A DNA stretch of 64,000 nucleotides, taken from the NCBI GenBank assembly GCA_028023455.1, contig JAQFVV010006313.1, positions 2,831,147 through 2,895,146 on the forward strand. The letters run 5' to 3'. A model generated the notes under the pieces. The model was given only the letters and a program-made list of their open reading frames with translations, had not been told where the DNA came from and searched no databases. This document shows, in pieces, positions 25,271 to 38,455 of the stretch; positions within the stretch are counted from its first letter, which is position 1; every line of letters begins with the position of its first letter. Source of the DNA: Epiperipatus broadwayi. Its lineage: Eukaryota; Onychophora; Udeonychophora; Euonychophora; Peripatidae. Both the position numbers and the translations under genes were made by a program.

Positions 25271-25571
25271 CCACTAAACATCACATGATCATCATTCTTC
25301 ATGATATACAATATGTTTACATAGAGGCTAACCTCTCTATATAGTAGTGTCACTAACTGCAAGCCAGAGTAATTAATGGATGCAAGAAGCTAGAAACTAG
25401 TTAGGGAAAATTAGATGAATAGGCAATAGATAGGAAATTTATGCACTGATCCCTCTTGCATCCATTGATTATTCTGCTTTGCACTGAGTAGCACTAATGT
25501 ATGGAGAGTTTAGCCTCTGTGGAAACAGCTTGTGTAAACATAAAGAATGGTGACCATATTATATTTAGTGG
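25271..25571. mobile_element. Foldback (MITE-like) element, ~300 bp
   Basis: The ends CCACTAAA (25271) and TTTAGTGG (25571) are inverted, and the match continues inward: TGTTTACATAGAGGCTAACC on the left corresponds to GAGGCTAAACTC on the reversed right, and both halves share GGATGCAAGA with AATCAATGG. A 4-bp TTTA flank may be the duplication. No transposase. A related half copy follows at 25750-25985. Confidence 0.65.
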
Positions 25572-25749
25572 TTTAATATTCATCTTTCCCAATATGATTA
25601 TGGTGACTATCATTATTAAAATCCAAAGATACCAAAAAGTATGGATGCTGAACTGAGTTCAGATCTATACAACGATACAAGCCAATGAGCTTGTGTTGAA
25701 AACATATATTATGTTTTCATTTTAAACTTAAAGTTTTCTAGTTAGTTAA

Positions 25750-25985
25750 TAAGGTAAAATGTGGCTGCTGAAGGATTGCATTATATCCTAAGATGTAAGC
25801 ACAATGCTCTCAGATTCCAATCTTGTCATCTAATAAAAACCAACGTGAAAAACTAGTCAGGATGAGTAGACACTAGATAAAGATTTAAGGCACAGAACTT
25901 ATTGTATCCATTGATTACTCTTGCTTATATTGAGTGGTGCTACTGTGTGGAGAGTTCAGTTTCTGTGAAATTTATATTTTACTTT
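25750..25985. repeat. Diverged half copy of the foldback family
   Basis: TATCCATTGATTACTCTTGC and GTGTGGAGAGTTCAGTTTCT parallel the right half of the element at 25271-25571 in order and spacing. The left half is poorly matched. Confidence 0.5.
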
Positions 25986-27276
25986 AAAATGTTTATTTTA
26001 AAACAACCTTAATTCTAAAAAATGTTAGAAAATGAATAACTTAAGAATAATTTAAAACTTAATCAATAAATCAATTTACAATAATTGTATGTATAAATGT
26101 AAATAAAATAGTATATATTTTAGGTCCCCACTGTGCTAAGTTTTACATAAAGTTAAATAATTTATATTTTTAGAAATTTCTATAACATGAACATTGAATG
26201 TGTATATACCTATTCCAGGTTTTATATAAAAGGATAATGCAAACCACATAGTCTCACTTATTCTATAATTTATATAATAATAACTATACCAAAATGTAAT
26301 AATGAAATATGTTAGTAAATTAATGGAGAATAAAATAAATCACTTAGCATTTGAACTAGCTGCAATCAGCATCAGATGTTTACATAAGATTCTTGTTTGT
26401 ATTTGAACACCAAAACACATTGCTGAAAATGTTGAAAAGACAAGGGTTGAATACATAGCACTTTCTAATATCTTCCTGCTAAGACCAAATGCCACATGTA
26501 TTTAAAAAAATAATTCATTCCCATCCAGCAAGAATCCTGCTTATAAATTGCATTTATAAACTTTATTTACTAAAAAAGAGAAACTTTCACGAATAAAGAA
26601 AGATTTTCATTTGAAAATAAACTATTATATTATTGTCATACCTTAATTCTGAGTAAAAAGTTATTTATTTCTTTAAAAATTATTCAAATTGCAATGATTT
26701 AGAATAATGAACCATCCTACTAACAAGCAAAAACAATTAATTCAAGTTGAGAAAATAATGCCTAAGTTTGATCTTCATTTGTAATGAACTTCATTGATCA
26801 CAAAGATTGTAAATCAAAGAACTTTCCCAGAAGAACTTTCAGATGAAGTGCTCAAAAATGTGTCTTAATTTTTTTGTGTGTATAAATATTTTGCTTGCAT
26901 TTTTTAAAATAAAAATTTTGGGAGGTATCAATTACTTGCACCAATAATATAAAATTTATTTATATAATTTTATACATTTATGTGTACATATATTCTCAAC
27001 ATATCAATGAGTGGATGAGTAGATAGGCTGGTAGATATATTATCAAAATTATACTTTGTGGGAATAAACTAAAGAATCAACAACTTTAAATATAGTTTAG
27101 ATATTGTGAAAACTTTTGTAATCCTTTCATTTGTTTCGATCATTGTATTTTTTTTTTATCTTCAGAATGTTAAGTTAAGCTTTATATATAACATTTATTT
27201 GAGAATGTTTGCATCAGTTTTCACAAATAAACTTTATAAATAAGCATTTATTTATATAGCGCTATGTTTATAATTG
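25986..27276. other. AT-rich intergenic DNA, nothing recognised
   Basis: No gene or repeat family recognised. Confidence 0.5.
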
Positions 27277-27593
27277 TAATACATTAAAGATCAGCCTTTT
27301 TAAGCTATTGTGCATGCCTTTTCACGAGTGTTAATAATAATTTTGTCAACGTCATGCATTCAGATATGTAAACAGTAATTTAAAGTGAGTGGTTTATCCT
27401 CACACTTTTATTCCCAGTATTTAAGATTTGCCCATATATAAGCATTTGAGTTGGAAAGAACAGGTGATTCATTTTGTTCTTTCATAAATACTATATCTCG
27501 TGTTGGGAGTGAAAGTGAAAGTATTCATTTATTATTAACACTTGTAAAAAGCACATGCACAATAGTTTGAAAAGGCTGATCTTTAATGTATTA
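27277..27593. mobile_element. MITE-like element with ~60-bp terminal inverted repeats
   Basis: Left end TAATACATTAAAGATCAGCC (27277) is repeated in reverse at the right end (27574-27593), and the arms match for about 60 bp. Just outside, at ~27222-27240 on the left and ~27592-27610 on the right, lies a direct repeat of ACAAATAAACTTTRTAAA, which could be an old duplication though the left copy is ~36 bp from the arm. No transposase. Confidence 0.6.
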
Positions 27594-27964
27594 CAAATAA
27601 ACTTTGTAAAATAATCTAATTCTTTAAAGTTTATTAATTCATTTTTGTTTACTATTCTGTTGGTGGTGTTGAATAAAATGTAAATAATTCTTATTAATAA
27701 ATTCATATCTGTGTAAGAAGTTTCACTCATTTTATATAAAAATTTTGGTCATCAGTCTAATGAGATAGTGTGGAGAGTCATGGGTCTTGTGAAAGACTGT
27801 GCTCATATACCTTATATTACAAAACTATATAGTAAATGAACTGATCTTAATAAAAAACAATTTTACTGTAAATCAATTTTACACACATGCCCCCCCCCCC
27901 ACACACACACACACATATATATATATATCGATATATATATATATATATACATATATCCCCCCCC

Positions 27965-27995
<31 letters not shown>

Positions 27996-30900
27996 GATAT
28001 TTTTCCAGTAAGTTATAATTTATAGTTTTATGTATATATATTTATAGACTTTGTGTACATCATATTTAGGGTGTGTACATAATTATATAAATATAAGAAA
28101 TGACTATGATACTTTTCTGTTTAAAATTGGCATGAAAACACTTTTAGACCACTTTTTCAGAAATCTTACTTAAAACTAATTACTGTTCTAAAAATAATTT
28201 TTAACTGTGACATTGAAATTATTGAATATTTTTAGTATTTTCCCACCCTTTGTTTTATATCTAATAAAAACTAAATGACCTATTGAAAAGATGAGTATCA
28301 TATATGGATTATCCAGGTTAATTAGTTGGGTACTGAATTTGAAGCAATTCTACTGAATTTAAATATATTAAAACTCAATTTTAAAATTTCATTCTAACTT
28401 AAAAAGGTCAAATGTTAACAAATAAACTGATAACAAACAAACAATTATTTTTTTTTAATTTTAATAAAAGCATTAAAAAAATTAAATGAATAAATCAATG
28501 AAAGAACAAGTCATTAAAAACCAAAATTCAACCATTAATATATATTTATAAATGAAGACAAAATTGTTTTTATAAAATAAAATAAAAAAGGAAAATTTAT
28601 GATTTTTATAGTTAGAAGTAATTCTGAAAGAATTAACATAAGTAAAATTTGTTTTAATCAACCAATTTGATAGTAGACATATTAACAATTTATTGAATAC
28701 ATAGAGGTAATAGGTTAGAAAATGTGAACTAAATTTTAAGAGATATTAAAGTTCAAACAAAAACAATCCACTATGCATTTATTCAAAGTATAAAAAAATT
28801 TCATATTTGCAAGTATTCTCTTTAAAAATAAAACAAAAATTAAATACAAATGTTAACATGCCAAAAATTATTATAAACCAGTGAAAATTGAAAATTTGTC
28901 AACAATAATAATAAATAATAAAAGTTTAAACTTATATTAGTTTAATTGCATAATAGACATAAACAAGGATTTACTTAAAATTGGATCTTGTAAGCAATGT
29001 ATATCTGTATTTTTAAGGAAACCTTTATTTCCTTAAAAGTACAGTTAAGCTATGCTCCAATGATCTAATTTCAGACCAGTAATTTAAAACATTGTTGTGT
29101 GCAGTAAAACTTTTGATCAGTTTGTCTAATTAAAAATACATATTTTTCTATAGGTCAGAATCAGCTCATCATGGCAAATTATTAAAAAAAAATTAAATTT
29201 AGAATATATTCTCTTTATGTGATAGTTATATTGTAGTAATAATATTTTAAAGATACAATTTGAAGCTAAATGAAATTACATAATGCATAAAAATATGATA
29301 AATCACTTAAGAACAGTTAAATAAAGCTAAAATTACTATTGCATATGGTTGGAAAAGCTGGCCATAATAAATAATGCAGCTATAAATGTTTAAAAGTATG
29401 TTTAAAAGGTTAAATTTTAATAGTCTTAAACTTATAGTTAAATAAATGTTATATTTAAAATTATAAATTATATTTAATAATTATAATTAATATCATATAT
29501 TTTAAAAATAAGTTTTATGGTAGTGAAAGTTATATTTAATTCTATATTTTCCAAATTATTCTTCCAAATTTTGTATTATTGTATTTTATTTAATACAACA
29601 AGTGTTGCAATTTATTTATTATTCCCAGACAGAAAATCGGATAATCTGTCTAGGTTATATTAGTCATGTGACTTGTATAATATATGGTTATACACACATG
29701 CTTGCTAGTATTTAGATTAGTAAAGTTCAAAATATTTTAAAATTGCATTATAGAATTGGATATAATTATTACCTATCACAAAAGCAAATATTAAGTTAAC
29801 TATCATATAAAATGTTTTAAATAGGATTATAAGACGAGTACAGTTAATAAAGTTAAATATTTTGTTTTAAAATAAAATTGATAAATTAAATATTAAAAGT
29901 GGGATAAATTATTAAATATTATTTTTATAAGTCTTTTTAAATATTTAATTAATTTAGTAAAGTAATAATTGATTTAAAAGTAATATTTTAAATATTTTAA
30001 AATTTTAATATGTCATGTTTTATTTTTTGAAATTTAATTGTGTAAGAATGTAACATTATGTAAATTTGGTATCAAATGAAAAGAATCCACCAATAGGATG
30101 AGATATTTTCTAGGATATAAATACTGATTGCATAGGGGTATCAAAGGGTGATTGGTGTTGTTGGTGATTGATGTAATAGTAAGTTTAAATTTTATTATTA
30201 TAGTCAATTTTTAGTGCTCTCCCATAATATATTTGCAAATTAATAGGATATTTATTATAAGTATTTACAAATAGAGCATCATAACAAATATATTTCATAA
30301 CTTTATTTTAATATGGATTGCTAATTTTTAAAGTTCTTTTACCAGGAATATTCATCAGAAACTTATATACCTTCACAATAAAAATATGGAAATGCTGATA
30401 AGAAAAATGTATTTAATGGAAATTTTAAAAATAGATATAATAATTGTGAATAATCCAGTGAATAAATTATTATTATGGACATTGTAGAAGAAGCTTAATA
30501 GAAAAGCTATTTGCTGGTTAAAAGTAAAATACGCAATATTTTTATATAACAACAAGATAGCCTTGTCCATGATTAATAGGTAAAATGACAAGTATAGTTC
30601 ATAAAAATTTTATGGAAACAATGCTATGGAAATAAAATGTTATATCCTTTTTGAAGGAAAACATTATAAATATTTGCAAGAAATTATTTTAAGTAAAGTT
30701 TAATGGAAAATATTTATGAAAGTGTATGTTGTAAAAATCTGAGGTATATAGGGTTATACACATTTATAAAATTGTTTAAAAAACTGAATTTTAAGACAAG
30801 AATGAAACCACTAAAAATAGGCAATAAATAGCGATACATTTTCTTAAAGAAGAAACCTACAAAGAATGGAATTCATGAGTAAATAAAGGTATGGAATTAT

Positions 30901-33463
30901 GAAAAAATATTTTATATTGCGCAAAAAGTTTATCCAGATAGTTTAAGCTAAGCCAAAAAGACATGATGCATCATTACACTGACATAGAATATTCTAGGAT
31001 AGTATGGAAGCTTCACAAAATTATTTTAAAAGTTATGATTTTGTTATGATTTTAATAATCATCATTATGGACAATAGAAACATAAACTATTATTCTATAA
31101 AACTTTTCCAGGATGGATCAATGATTGTTTTATTTAATTTTTCAAGATTTTTCAGATGTCATATTATTATTTTTTTATTATTCATTTTTAAACTTCGCTC
31201 ACCACTGCCAGAAACAGTTTTGTCTTGTTCATCGCATAGCAACAGGGGAGTTTTAAAAAATTGCTCTTGAGGAGAACATTTAAAAAAAAAAAATCTCGAG
31301 AAAATAAAAATATTTTTGAAATTTATCAAGAACATTCGTCAATTGAAGAGTCAATTGAAGATATATGTAATTATAGTCTTGATTTTTTTGTTATTTATAA
31401 ATTTTTTAAAGTGTAATATTATTTTTTATAAGAGTAGGAACATGAATATTAATTTATTGATAATATTATCTTATAGTAGAATAATTTAATAATTTAAATA
31501 AGAACATTTAAATAAAATTATGGATTATGTTTTCATGTATGCAATGTTGTATCTAATTGATGGAAAAAGAAGACTGCAAAAGTGATGACAAGTCAATATA
31601 ACTTGGTAATAGTTAATGAATATTGATATATTTTATGATGTATATTTTTTTTTTACAGATTGCCTATGAATTATAATGTATGGACGTATGAATGTTAAAT
31701 TATATGGAAACACATTTGTATAACACTTTTAAATTGTGAGATTAGGATTTATTTTGGGAATATGCATACATTAATTTTATACTAGTAATATAACATAACA
31801 TGATGATGAATATTATGTGATTATTTTAAAAAACTTTCATATTATTGGATGTTCAAAGTATTTATATAACTAATTTGTATGTGTTTAAAATATAAATAAG
31901 AAAGTAAGCAGACTTTTCTTGTGGATTAGTGAGATCACTCTAATTATAATTGATTTTTGTTTATTATTTTGAATATGCAAGTCAGTTATTTGTTGATGTA
32001 AGATTTGATAAATCTTTTAGGAAATAATGATAAAATAGTGACTTGGTAGTAATATGGTGAACATGAACCCAGGAGATGATATTAAGGTAGGATGTAATAA
32101 GGGAATATGAATAGTATTTATAATCTGATTAGTTATACAATACAGTTAACAAAGCCCTGTAGGTGTATATTTATTTATGGACCATGTCTATTTTTTAAGT
32201 ATTGATGTTTCAATAAAGCTGAAGGAATAGCTTTGACATCATTAATAGTATTGGAGGCATTAGACAGAATAGATCATGCCTCTATTTCTTATAGATACAC
32301 TGTGCCATGGTATTTTTTATTTGATATGTATTATGAGTTATACTCTAGTTTTTCTTCCCTTGACTACCCATCTATTCGCTATCTAGATTTCCAAAGAAAC
32401 TATATCACACAGTATGGTATATTTTAAAAGAAAAAATAGATAATTTAGAGTTTAAGATATGCTATTGTTTAAATGAGATAAGTTTATTTACTTGTAAGAA
32501 GAAGTATAATTTGTATAAATTGAAATTGAAAATCCAATGGATCCAAAAGGAAAAAGAATCATAAAATATATTTTTAGATTTTTATTTTGGAAATAAAATA
32601 AAAATCAGGAATAAAATATGCAAAGCAAAATTGTTTTTGAAATATTAAATAACTTTTCAATGTTTTATTTCATTTTTTAATGGACATTGCATATTTTTAA
32701 GTTGTAATGTTAGAAAGTAAAATGATATAAACAATAAGCATAGATACAATTTTATATTTATTAAAGGTACTCATCTTATAGCTAAAGATGCCATTCTATG
32801 GCGTGGTTTTTGTGCCAAAACACATTAAAATGCTGTATCCGTGGCCGACACGTTCGAACCCACATTTTCTACAATACAACTTTTTTGTTGTGCTACAGAA
32901 TGCAGGCCGCTATGTCGCATCACAGTACAGCATGTATGTCACTAAGCAGCAATTACATTTTACGAATTCGCACAATTTATAAAATAATTACGGCTTGATG
33001 AGAGAGTTTGTATTTCAATTTTATTGAAATGTTGTTTTCATTAGATTTTTTTTTATTTTAAACTATTGAAATGTTCAGATGTTTTAAAACAATAATTATA
33101 AGACTTTTTACAACGTACTGTATTGAACTTTTATTTGGGTAAATGTTAAATATTTATGTTTTTATTGAGTTGCAATTAGGTAATGTGTCAAGTAATGTAC
33201 AGTTAGTAACATTAATGAGACAAAGAAGATTCTAACATCTGTACATTTTTGAAGTAAAAACGAGCGGTACGAGAAAAATATCCAGTAAGAAAAGTCCAAA
33301 TGTACAGGTTCTTTTGTTAATTTAATAAAAAGCAAATATTATAACCATGTTTAATAAGTAAAGAAGACATTTGTTTGTTGTTTAAAAAAGTTTGAGTTTC
33401 TTTCTTCTGTCTGAGTACGCTTACAATTTTGAATTTTTTATTTTAGCATTACAAACAAACAGA
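27594..33463. other. ~5.9 kb of AT-rich DNA with no recognisable gene
   Basis: Short open frames exist on both strands, none with domain features, and no member of the retroelement families above is seen. A compound (C)n(CA)n(TA)n microsatellite lies at 27890-27990. Near 32780-32960 the sequence is less AT-rich and carries a B-box-like CGTTCGAACCC at ~32852, perhaps from a SINE, without a convincing A box. Confidence 0.4.
27890..27990. repeat. Compound microsatellite (C)n(CA)n(TA)n
   Basis: A C-run, a CA block, TA repeats, a second C-run and further TA repeats follow one another. Confidence 0.9.
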
Positions 33464-33596
33464 ACACTAACCCTAAAACTAACCCTAAACCTAACCCTAA
33501 AACTAACCCTAAAATTAACCCTAAACCTAACCCTAAACTAACCCTAAAACTAACCCTAAGCCCAACCCTAAACTAATCCTAAATCTAACCATAACA
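33464..33596. repeat. Interstitial telomere-like tract (CCCTAA variants)
   Basis: About 130 bp of irregular CCCTAA, CCCTAAA and CCCTAAAACTAA units on the plus strand, with decay at the right end (AATCCTAAATCTAACC). The base unit is the metazoan TTAGGG telomere sequence on the minus strand. Irregular spacing marks it as internal and old, not a chromosome end. Confidence 0.75.
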
Positions 33597-33619
33597 ACTT
33601 TTACTTTTATTATGATTAT

Positions 33620-33800
33620 ATTTTTTTAGTTAAACAACAACAAAAAAAGTTGTAACACAAGTATACCAAAATATCCGATAGAAAATTGATAAAAAAAAAG
33701 CCGTAACACAAGTAAAAAAATAACCGATAGAAAATTGATATCCGATAGAAAGTTAATAAAAAAAAGCCGTAACACAATTTAAAAAATATATGATATAAAA
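33620..33800. repeat. Short diverged tandem repeat next to the telomere-like tract
   Basis: Units of roughly 50-57 bp share CCGATAGAAAATTGATA and GCCGTAACACAA, separated by A-runs; about three partial units are visible. Confidence 0.6.
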
Positions 33801-34771
33801 AACATGAATCAAACTGTAATTTATTGATTTTATTTTACATTTATTATTATCATTTAAATTGTATACGTTAAAAAAAAATAATATTTAAAAAACACGATTT
33901 TGTTTTGTTTTTATTTTCGCATTACAAAAAAGCACAGAAAAATTATTAAAATCAATGGCCCGTGAATGTTCATATTTTATAGTTTTAGCGTGAAAATGAC
34001 GCCATCCTTCGGCATCATTATCTATAATACAAGCACCTTATTAAATAATAAGGAATATATCAATGAATACACCTATGTAGTATTAGAGTAATATTAAATG
34101 GGATATATTGTATTTAATAATTATAGTGTAGTGAACAACGATATCCACAGAATATAGTAATAAATTATCAATAGATATTTTTATCTGATATCTTTTAACA
34201 TTGCAAAAATGGAATTGTCTAGTGAAAAATATCCATGCTCGATTATTATTGTTATTTTGTTTTTCCATATTATGTTTCAATAGATGTTTTTTTAATAACA
34301 GAAGCATAGTTAAATAATAGTTAAAGATATAATATATTTTAAATAAGTATAAATAAATGTAATTTTATCATAAGATTGATCATAAAGGGATCAATAAAAT
34401 TGTATTGTTTTATTATTATTACTTTAAGTCAGAGTGAAGACTTAACTAGGTTCAAAATAAAAAAATGTATAACGGTGCAAAGTTAAGATGTTAAAATGTA
34501 AATATTGTAAATAAATTGTTATTTTGTTTTAGTGTTATAATAAAACTTTGTTAAATTTGTTTTTTCAAATTTGTGTGTTATGGTTATTTATTTTTCCCAT
34601 CACAAGGCATCTAAAACACAGAGTTACTACATCAAACATAATTTTTTTTTTTTTTTTGCAAAGAAATAAATAAAGAATTATTTTAAGAATTCGAATGTTT
34701 TCTTGGTATTTATTTATTTAAGTAATCACATTTTACATTATCTTATGGGCATAAATTAATTATCATAATAG
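33801..34771. other. AT-rich intergenic DNA, nothing recognised
   Basis: No gene or repeat family recognised up to RTE copy B. Confidence 0.5.
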
Positions 34772-37700
34772 TCATCATCATCATTATCAACCATTATCAA
34801 TCCACTGCAGGATGAAGGTCTCTCCAAGTTTAATCCATCTTCTCCGATCTTTAGCTTCTCTTCTCCACATCACCCCTGCACACTTTCTTATTTCATCCAT
34901 CCATCTCACATGTGGTCTCTTTCTGGGTCTTTTACAATCTCTTGGAATCCAGTTTAAAATTTCAATTGTCCATCTATTATCATCTCTTCTAACAATATGA
35001 CCAGCCCTAATCCACTTCAATCTTTTAATTTTTTCAATGAGGTCAGTAACACCTGTTTGTTCTCTTACCCATACATTGCGTTTACGATCTCTTCTTGTTA
35101 CTCCCAACATACATCTCTCCATACTTCTTTGAGTGGTCTGAAGTCTCTGAATTGCTCTTCTATTAAGTGTCCAAGTCTCAGATCCATAAGTAAGAACTGG
35201 TAAAACACATTTGTTAAAAACCTTCCTTTTCAAACACATAGGCATATTTCCTTTTAGTATCAAGTTATTTATACCAAAAGCACTCCAACCAAGTTTAATT
35301 CTATGATTAATTTCCTCCATTATGTTTCCATCTGTATTAATAATCTGACCAAGGTATTTGTAACTGTTAACTTCTTCTAATTCATCATAATCAATCTTTA
35401 TTTTCATATTTGAGCAAATCGATTAAACATTGCTTTAGTCTTTTTAACATTTATCTTTAGTCCTACTTTCCTACTTTCACCTGATAATTCCTGCAACATT
35501 TCCTGCAGATCGGAAGCATTATTTGCAAAAACAACTACATCATCTGCAAAATCTAAATGACTTAAATAATCACCATTTACTTTCACTCCTTTAGTTTCCC
35601 ATTTTAATCCACAAAATACTTCATGCAGCACTGCTGTAAAAAGTTTTGGAGATATGGAATCACCTTGTCTTACACCTTTCTCAATGTTGACTTTCCCAGT
35701 GTCATTATGTAATCTAATTGTTGCTGTTGCATTTTTATAAATATTCTTTAAAATATGACAATATCCTGGATCTATACCTTGATGATCTAATGCTTTAATC
35801 ACTGAAGAAATGTTTATAGAATCAAATGCCTTTTCATAATCTACAAATCCATAACATAATGGCAACTCATATTCATTTGTCCTTTCTATAACTTCTCTCA
35901 ATACCTGGATATGATCTACTGTACTAAAACCACTTTTAAATCCAGCTTGTTCTCTTGGTTGGTGGAAATCCAATGTTCTCTGTAGACGAGTAGTAATTAT
36001 CTTGGTAAAAATTTTATATAAAACTGATAAAAGGCTGATAGGTCTGTAATTTCTAATATCTTCTTTATCACCTTTTTTAAATATTAATATTATTACTGCA
36101 TTCTTCCAATCATCCGGTACATCTTTATCATTTAGACATTTGGTATATAACTTTGCTAAAAAAATTTCTATTTCTTCACCTGCTTCTTTTAATATATCAA
36201 TTATAATTCCATCATTACCTGGAGCCTTTCCTTTCTTCATACATTTAATTGCATGTCTCACTTCTTCATTTAAAATTCTGGGCAATTTGGAAGATGTAAT
36301 AGATATAGGAGGTACTTGTTCTTTATTACTATATAATTCTTGATAAAAATCTTCTACCAATTTCATGATGTCATCTCTCCTTTTAGTAATAATTCCATCT
36401 TTTTTTTCTTATTGCAGATATAAATTTCCTACCAATACCAAAATGTTGTTTTACATTCTTAAGACTTTTATTTTCTTCTACAGCTTTCCTTGCTAGTTCA
36501 CAGTTATACTTTCTTATATCATTTTCAACTCTTTTCCGCACCATTTTACAAAATTCGAGATATTCAATTCTTTTTAATGCATCATTTTTGTATATCTTCA
36601 TATTCCTTCTTTTCTTCATAGATTCTCTAGTCTCAGTAGAAATTTTATTGGTCAATTGCTGTTTCTTTCTACCAGCTATCTTTGTTGCAGTTTTCAAAAG
36701 TGTATCAGTTATTTTCATATTAATTTCATTCAAATCTGAATCATGTTCAAAATCTACTAATACTTGAAACCTATTTGTAAGTTCTAATTTAAATTCATTA
36801 GAATGTTTCTGAAGATTAGGAATATCAACTGTAAATATTGTTTTTCTTAATAATTTTTGTCTCTCTAGTTTTACATTAACACATATCTTACACCTTACTA
36901 ATCGATGATCACTTCCTGTGTTAAATTTATTAAGAACATTACAATCTTGAAATATGTATTTCCTGTTAGTCAAAATATAATCCAATTCTGCTGTACCTTC
37001 ATTTGGATGCTTCCATGTCCATTTCCTTTTAACATTTTTCTCAAAAAAAGAATTCATAATATAAAGTTTTTCTTTTTCTGCAAACTCCACAAGTCTATGT
37101 CCTCTCTCATTTCTATTACCATAACCAAAATTACCCACAGCACTTTCATCTTTCATTTTTTTTACCAATTCTAGCATTAAAGTCTCCCATAACAATTTTA
37201 AAATGGTGTTTACTCTGATCAAAAGCCTTTTGTACATCCATATAAAAATCTTCTACTACTTCATCACTATGAGAACTTGTTGGGGCATAAACCTGAATTA
37301 TCTGCATTTGGTATCTGCTATTAAGTTGTATAACTAATCTTGCCACTCTGTCCGATACACCATCAATCTCCACAATATTGTTCTTCCACTTTTTATTTAT
37401 AATGAATCCTACTCCACTTGTATTTCCAATATTTGTGCCTTTATAATAGAGTATATGTCCACTTTTTAAATCAATTGTCTCTTCACCTTTTCTTCTAACT
37501 TCACAAAGTCCAATAATGTCCCATTTAATATAAGAGAGTTCTTCTTCTAATTCTTGCAATCTTCCTTCACTTGAAAGTGATCTGCAGTTGTAAGTACCTA
37601 AATAAAAAGTCATCATCAAATGGCAGCCTGGGTCCACAATCAGGGGATTCTTAGCACCCTCCGCCTTCGGCCACCAACCACTGCCTTGGTTGGTGACTTT

Positions 37701-38072
37701 ACAGCCTCCTGGGAATAAGAGCCATGCTTTATTTTTGTCTGTCATAATTGTATATATGTATTGGGAAAATATTTATCATTTACACAAACATTCATTCTGC
37801 CTTATCAGGCACTGAGAAGAAAGACCATGGTGTTTCTTGATCTTAAACTCAGAGGTAAAAAGCCAATAAACTCACCATGCTGGCTAATGCATGTTGGTGA
37901 GCAGCCCATCCATGTTCATATACTATATGAATAATCACATAGTAATAATAGCTGCAACGACAAGAACATATGGAGTGGACATTTGGAATTTGCCCTGCTC
38001 GGTTCCTTTAAGGCCTCCAAGAGGAATCAAAGGGTCTCCTTTCAGTTAATAGCAAAACTCCTTTCTGCAGCC
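34772..38072 (-). mobile_element. RTE-clade non-LTR retrotransposon, copy B (full length)
   Basis: Runs on the minus strand from GGCTGCAGAAAGG (38072) through the same ~320-bp 5' UTR as copy A to the GATGATGATGA tail (~34772). Length ~3.3 kb. Overall similarity to copy A is very high, with most differences single substitutions. Confidence 0.85.
34787..37745 (-). pseudogene. RTE endonuclease-RT, broken by three 1-bp indels
   Basis: Starts with MTDKNKAW at 37745 and ends with the shared C-terminus WIDNG at 34787. Four frames cover it without loss of sequence: 37745-37146 (endonuclease to GDFNARIG), 37237-36383 (rest of endonuclease with SDHR, and linker), 36366-35404 (RT with [25 protein letters not shown] and FADD) and 35407-34787 (C-terminal domain). 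The joins are single-base A-run changes relative to copy A: +1 near 37160, +1 near 36400, -1 near 35411. Unlike copy A, this copy keeps the Trp codon near the C-terminus. All known catalytic motifs are present. Confidence 0.85.
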
Positions 38073-38280
38073 ATCATACTTCTAAGGATCATAATAGTAC
38101 CTTGAATTATATGCTATTAATTGCCACAAATATATTTTTCAGATTACCTAATACTACCACATATTTATTACATTATTATATGAAGATAAAATATTATATT
38201 ATAATATTTTATTATTTTATTATAGTAATAAAATTATAGTGAAGAGTAAAGATACACAGAATTAGTTCATACAATGAAGA
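38073..38280. other. AT-rich spacer
   Basis: Nothing recognised. Confidence 0.5.

Positions 38281-38455
<175 letters not shown>

Noticed and set aside
32780-32960. Possible tRNA or SINE with B box CGTTCGAACCC, or small CDS (32788-32998)
   Set aside because: No A box at a suitable distance and overlapping open frames without domain features.
33464-33596. True chromosome end
   Set aside because: The tract is short, irregular and followed by 30 kb of ordinary sequence with retroelements.
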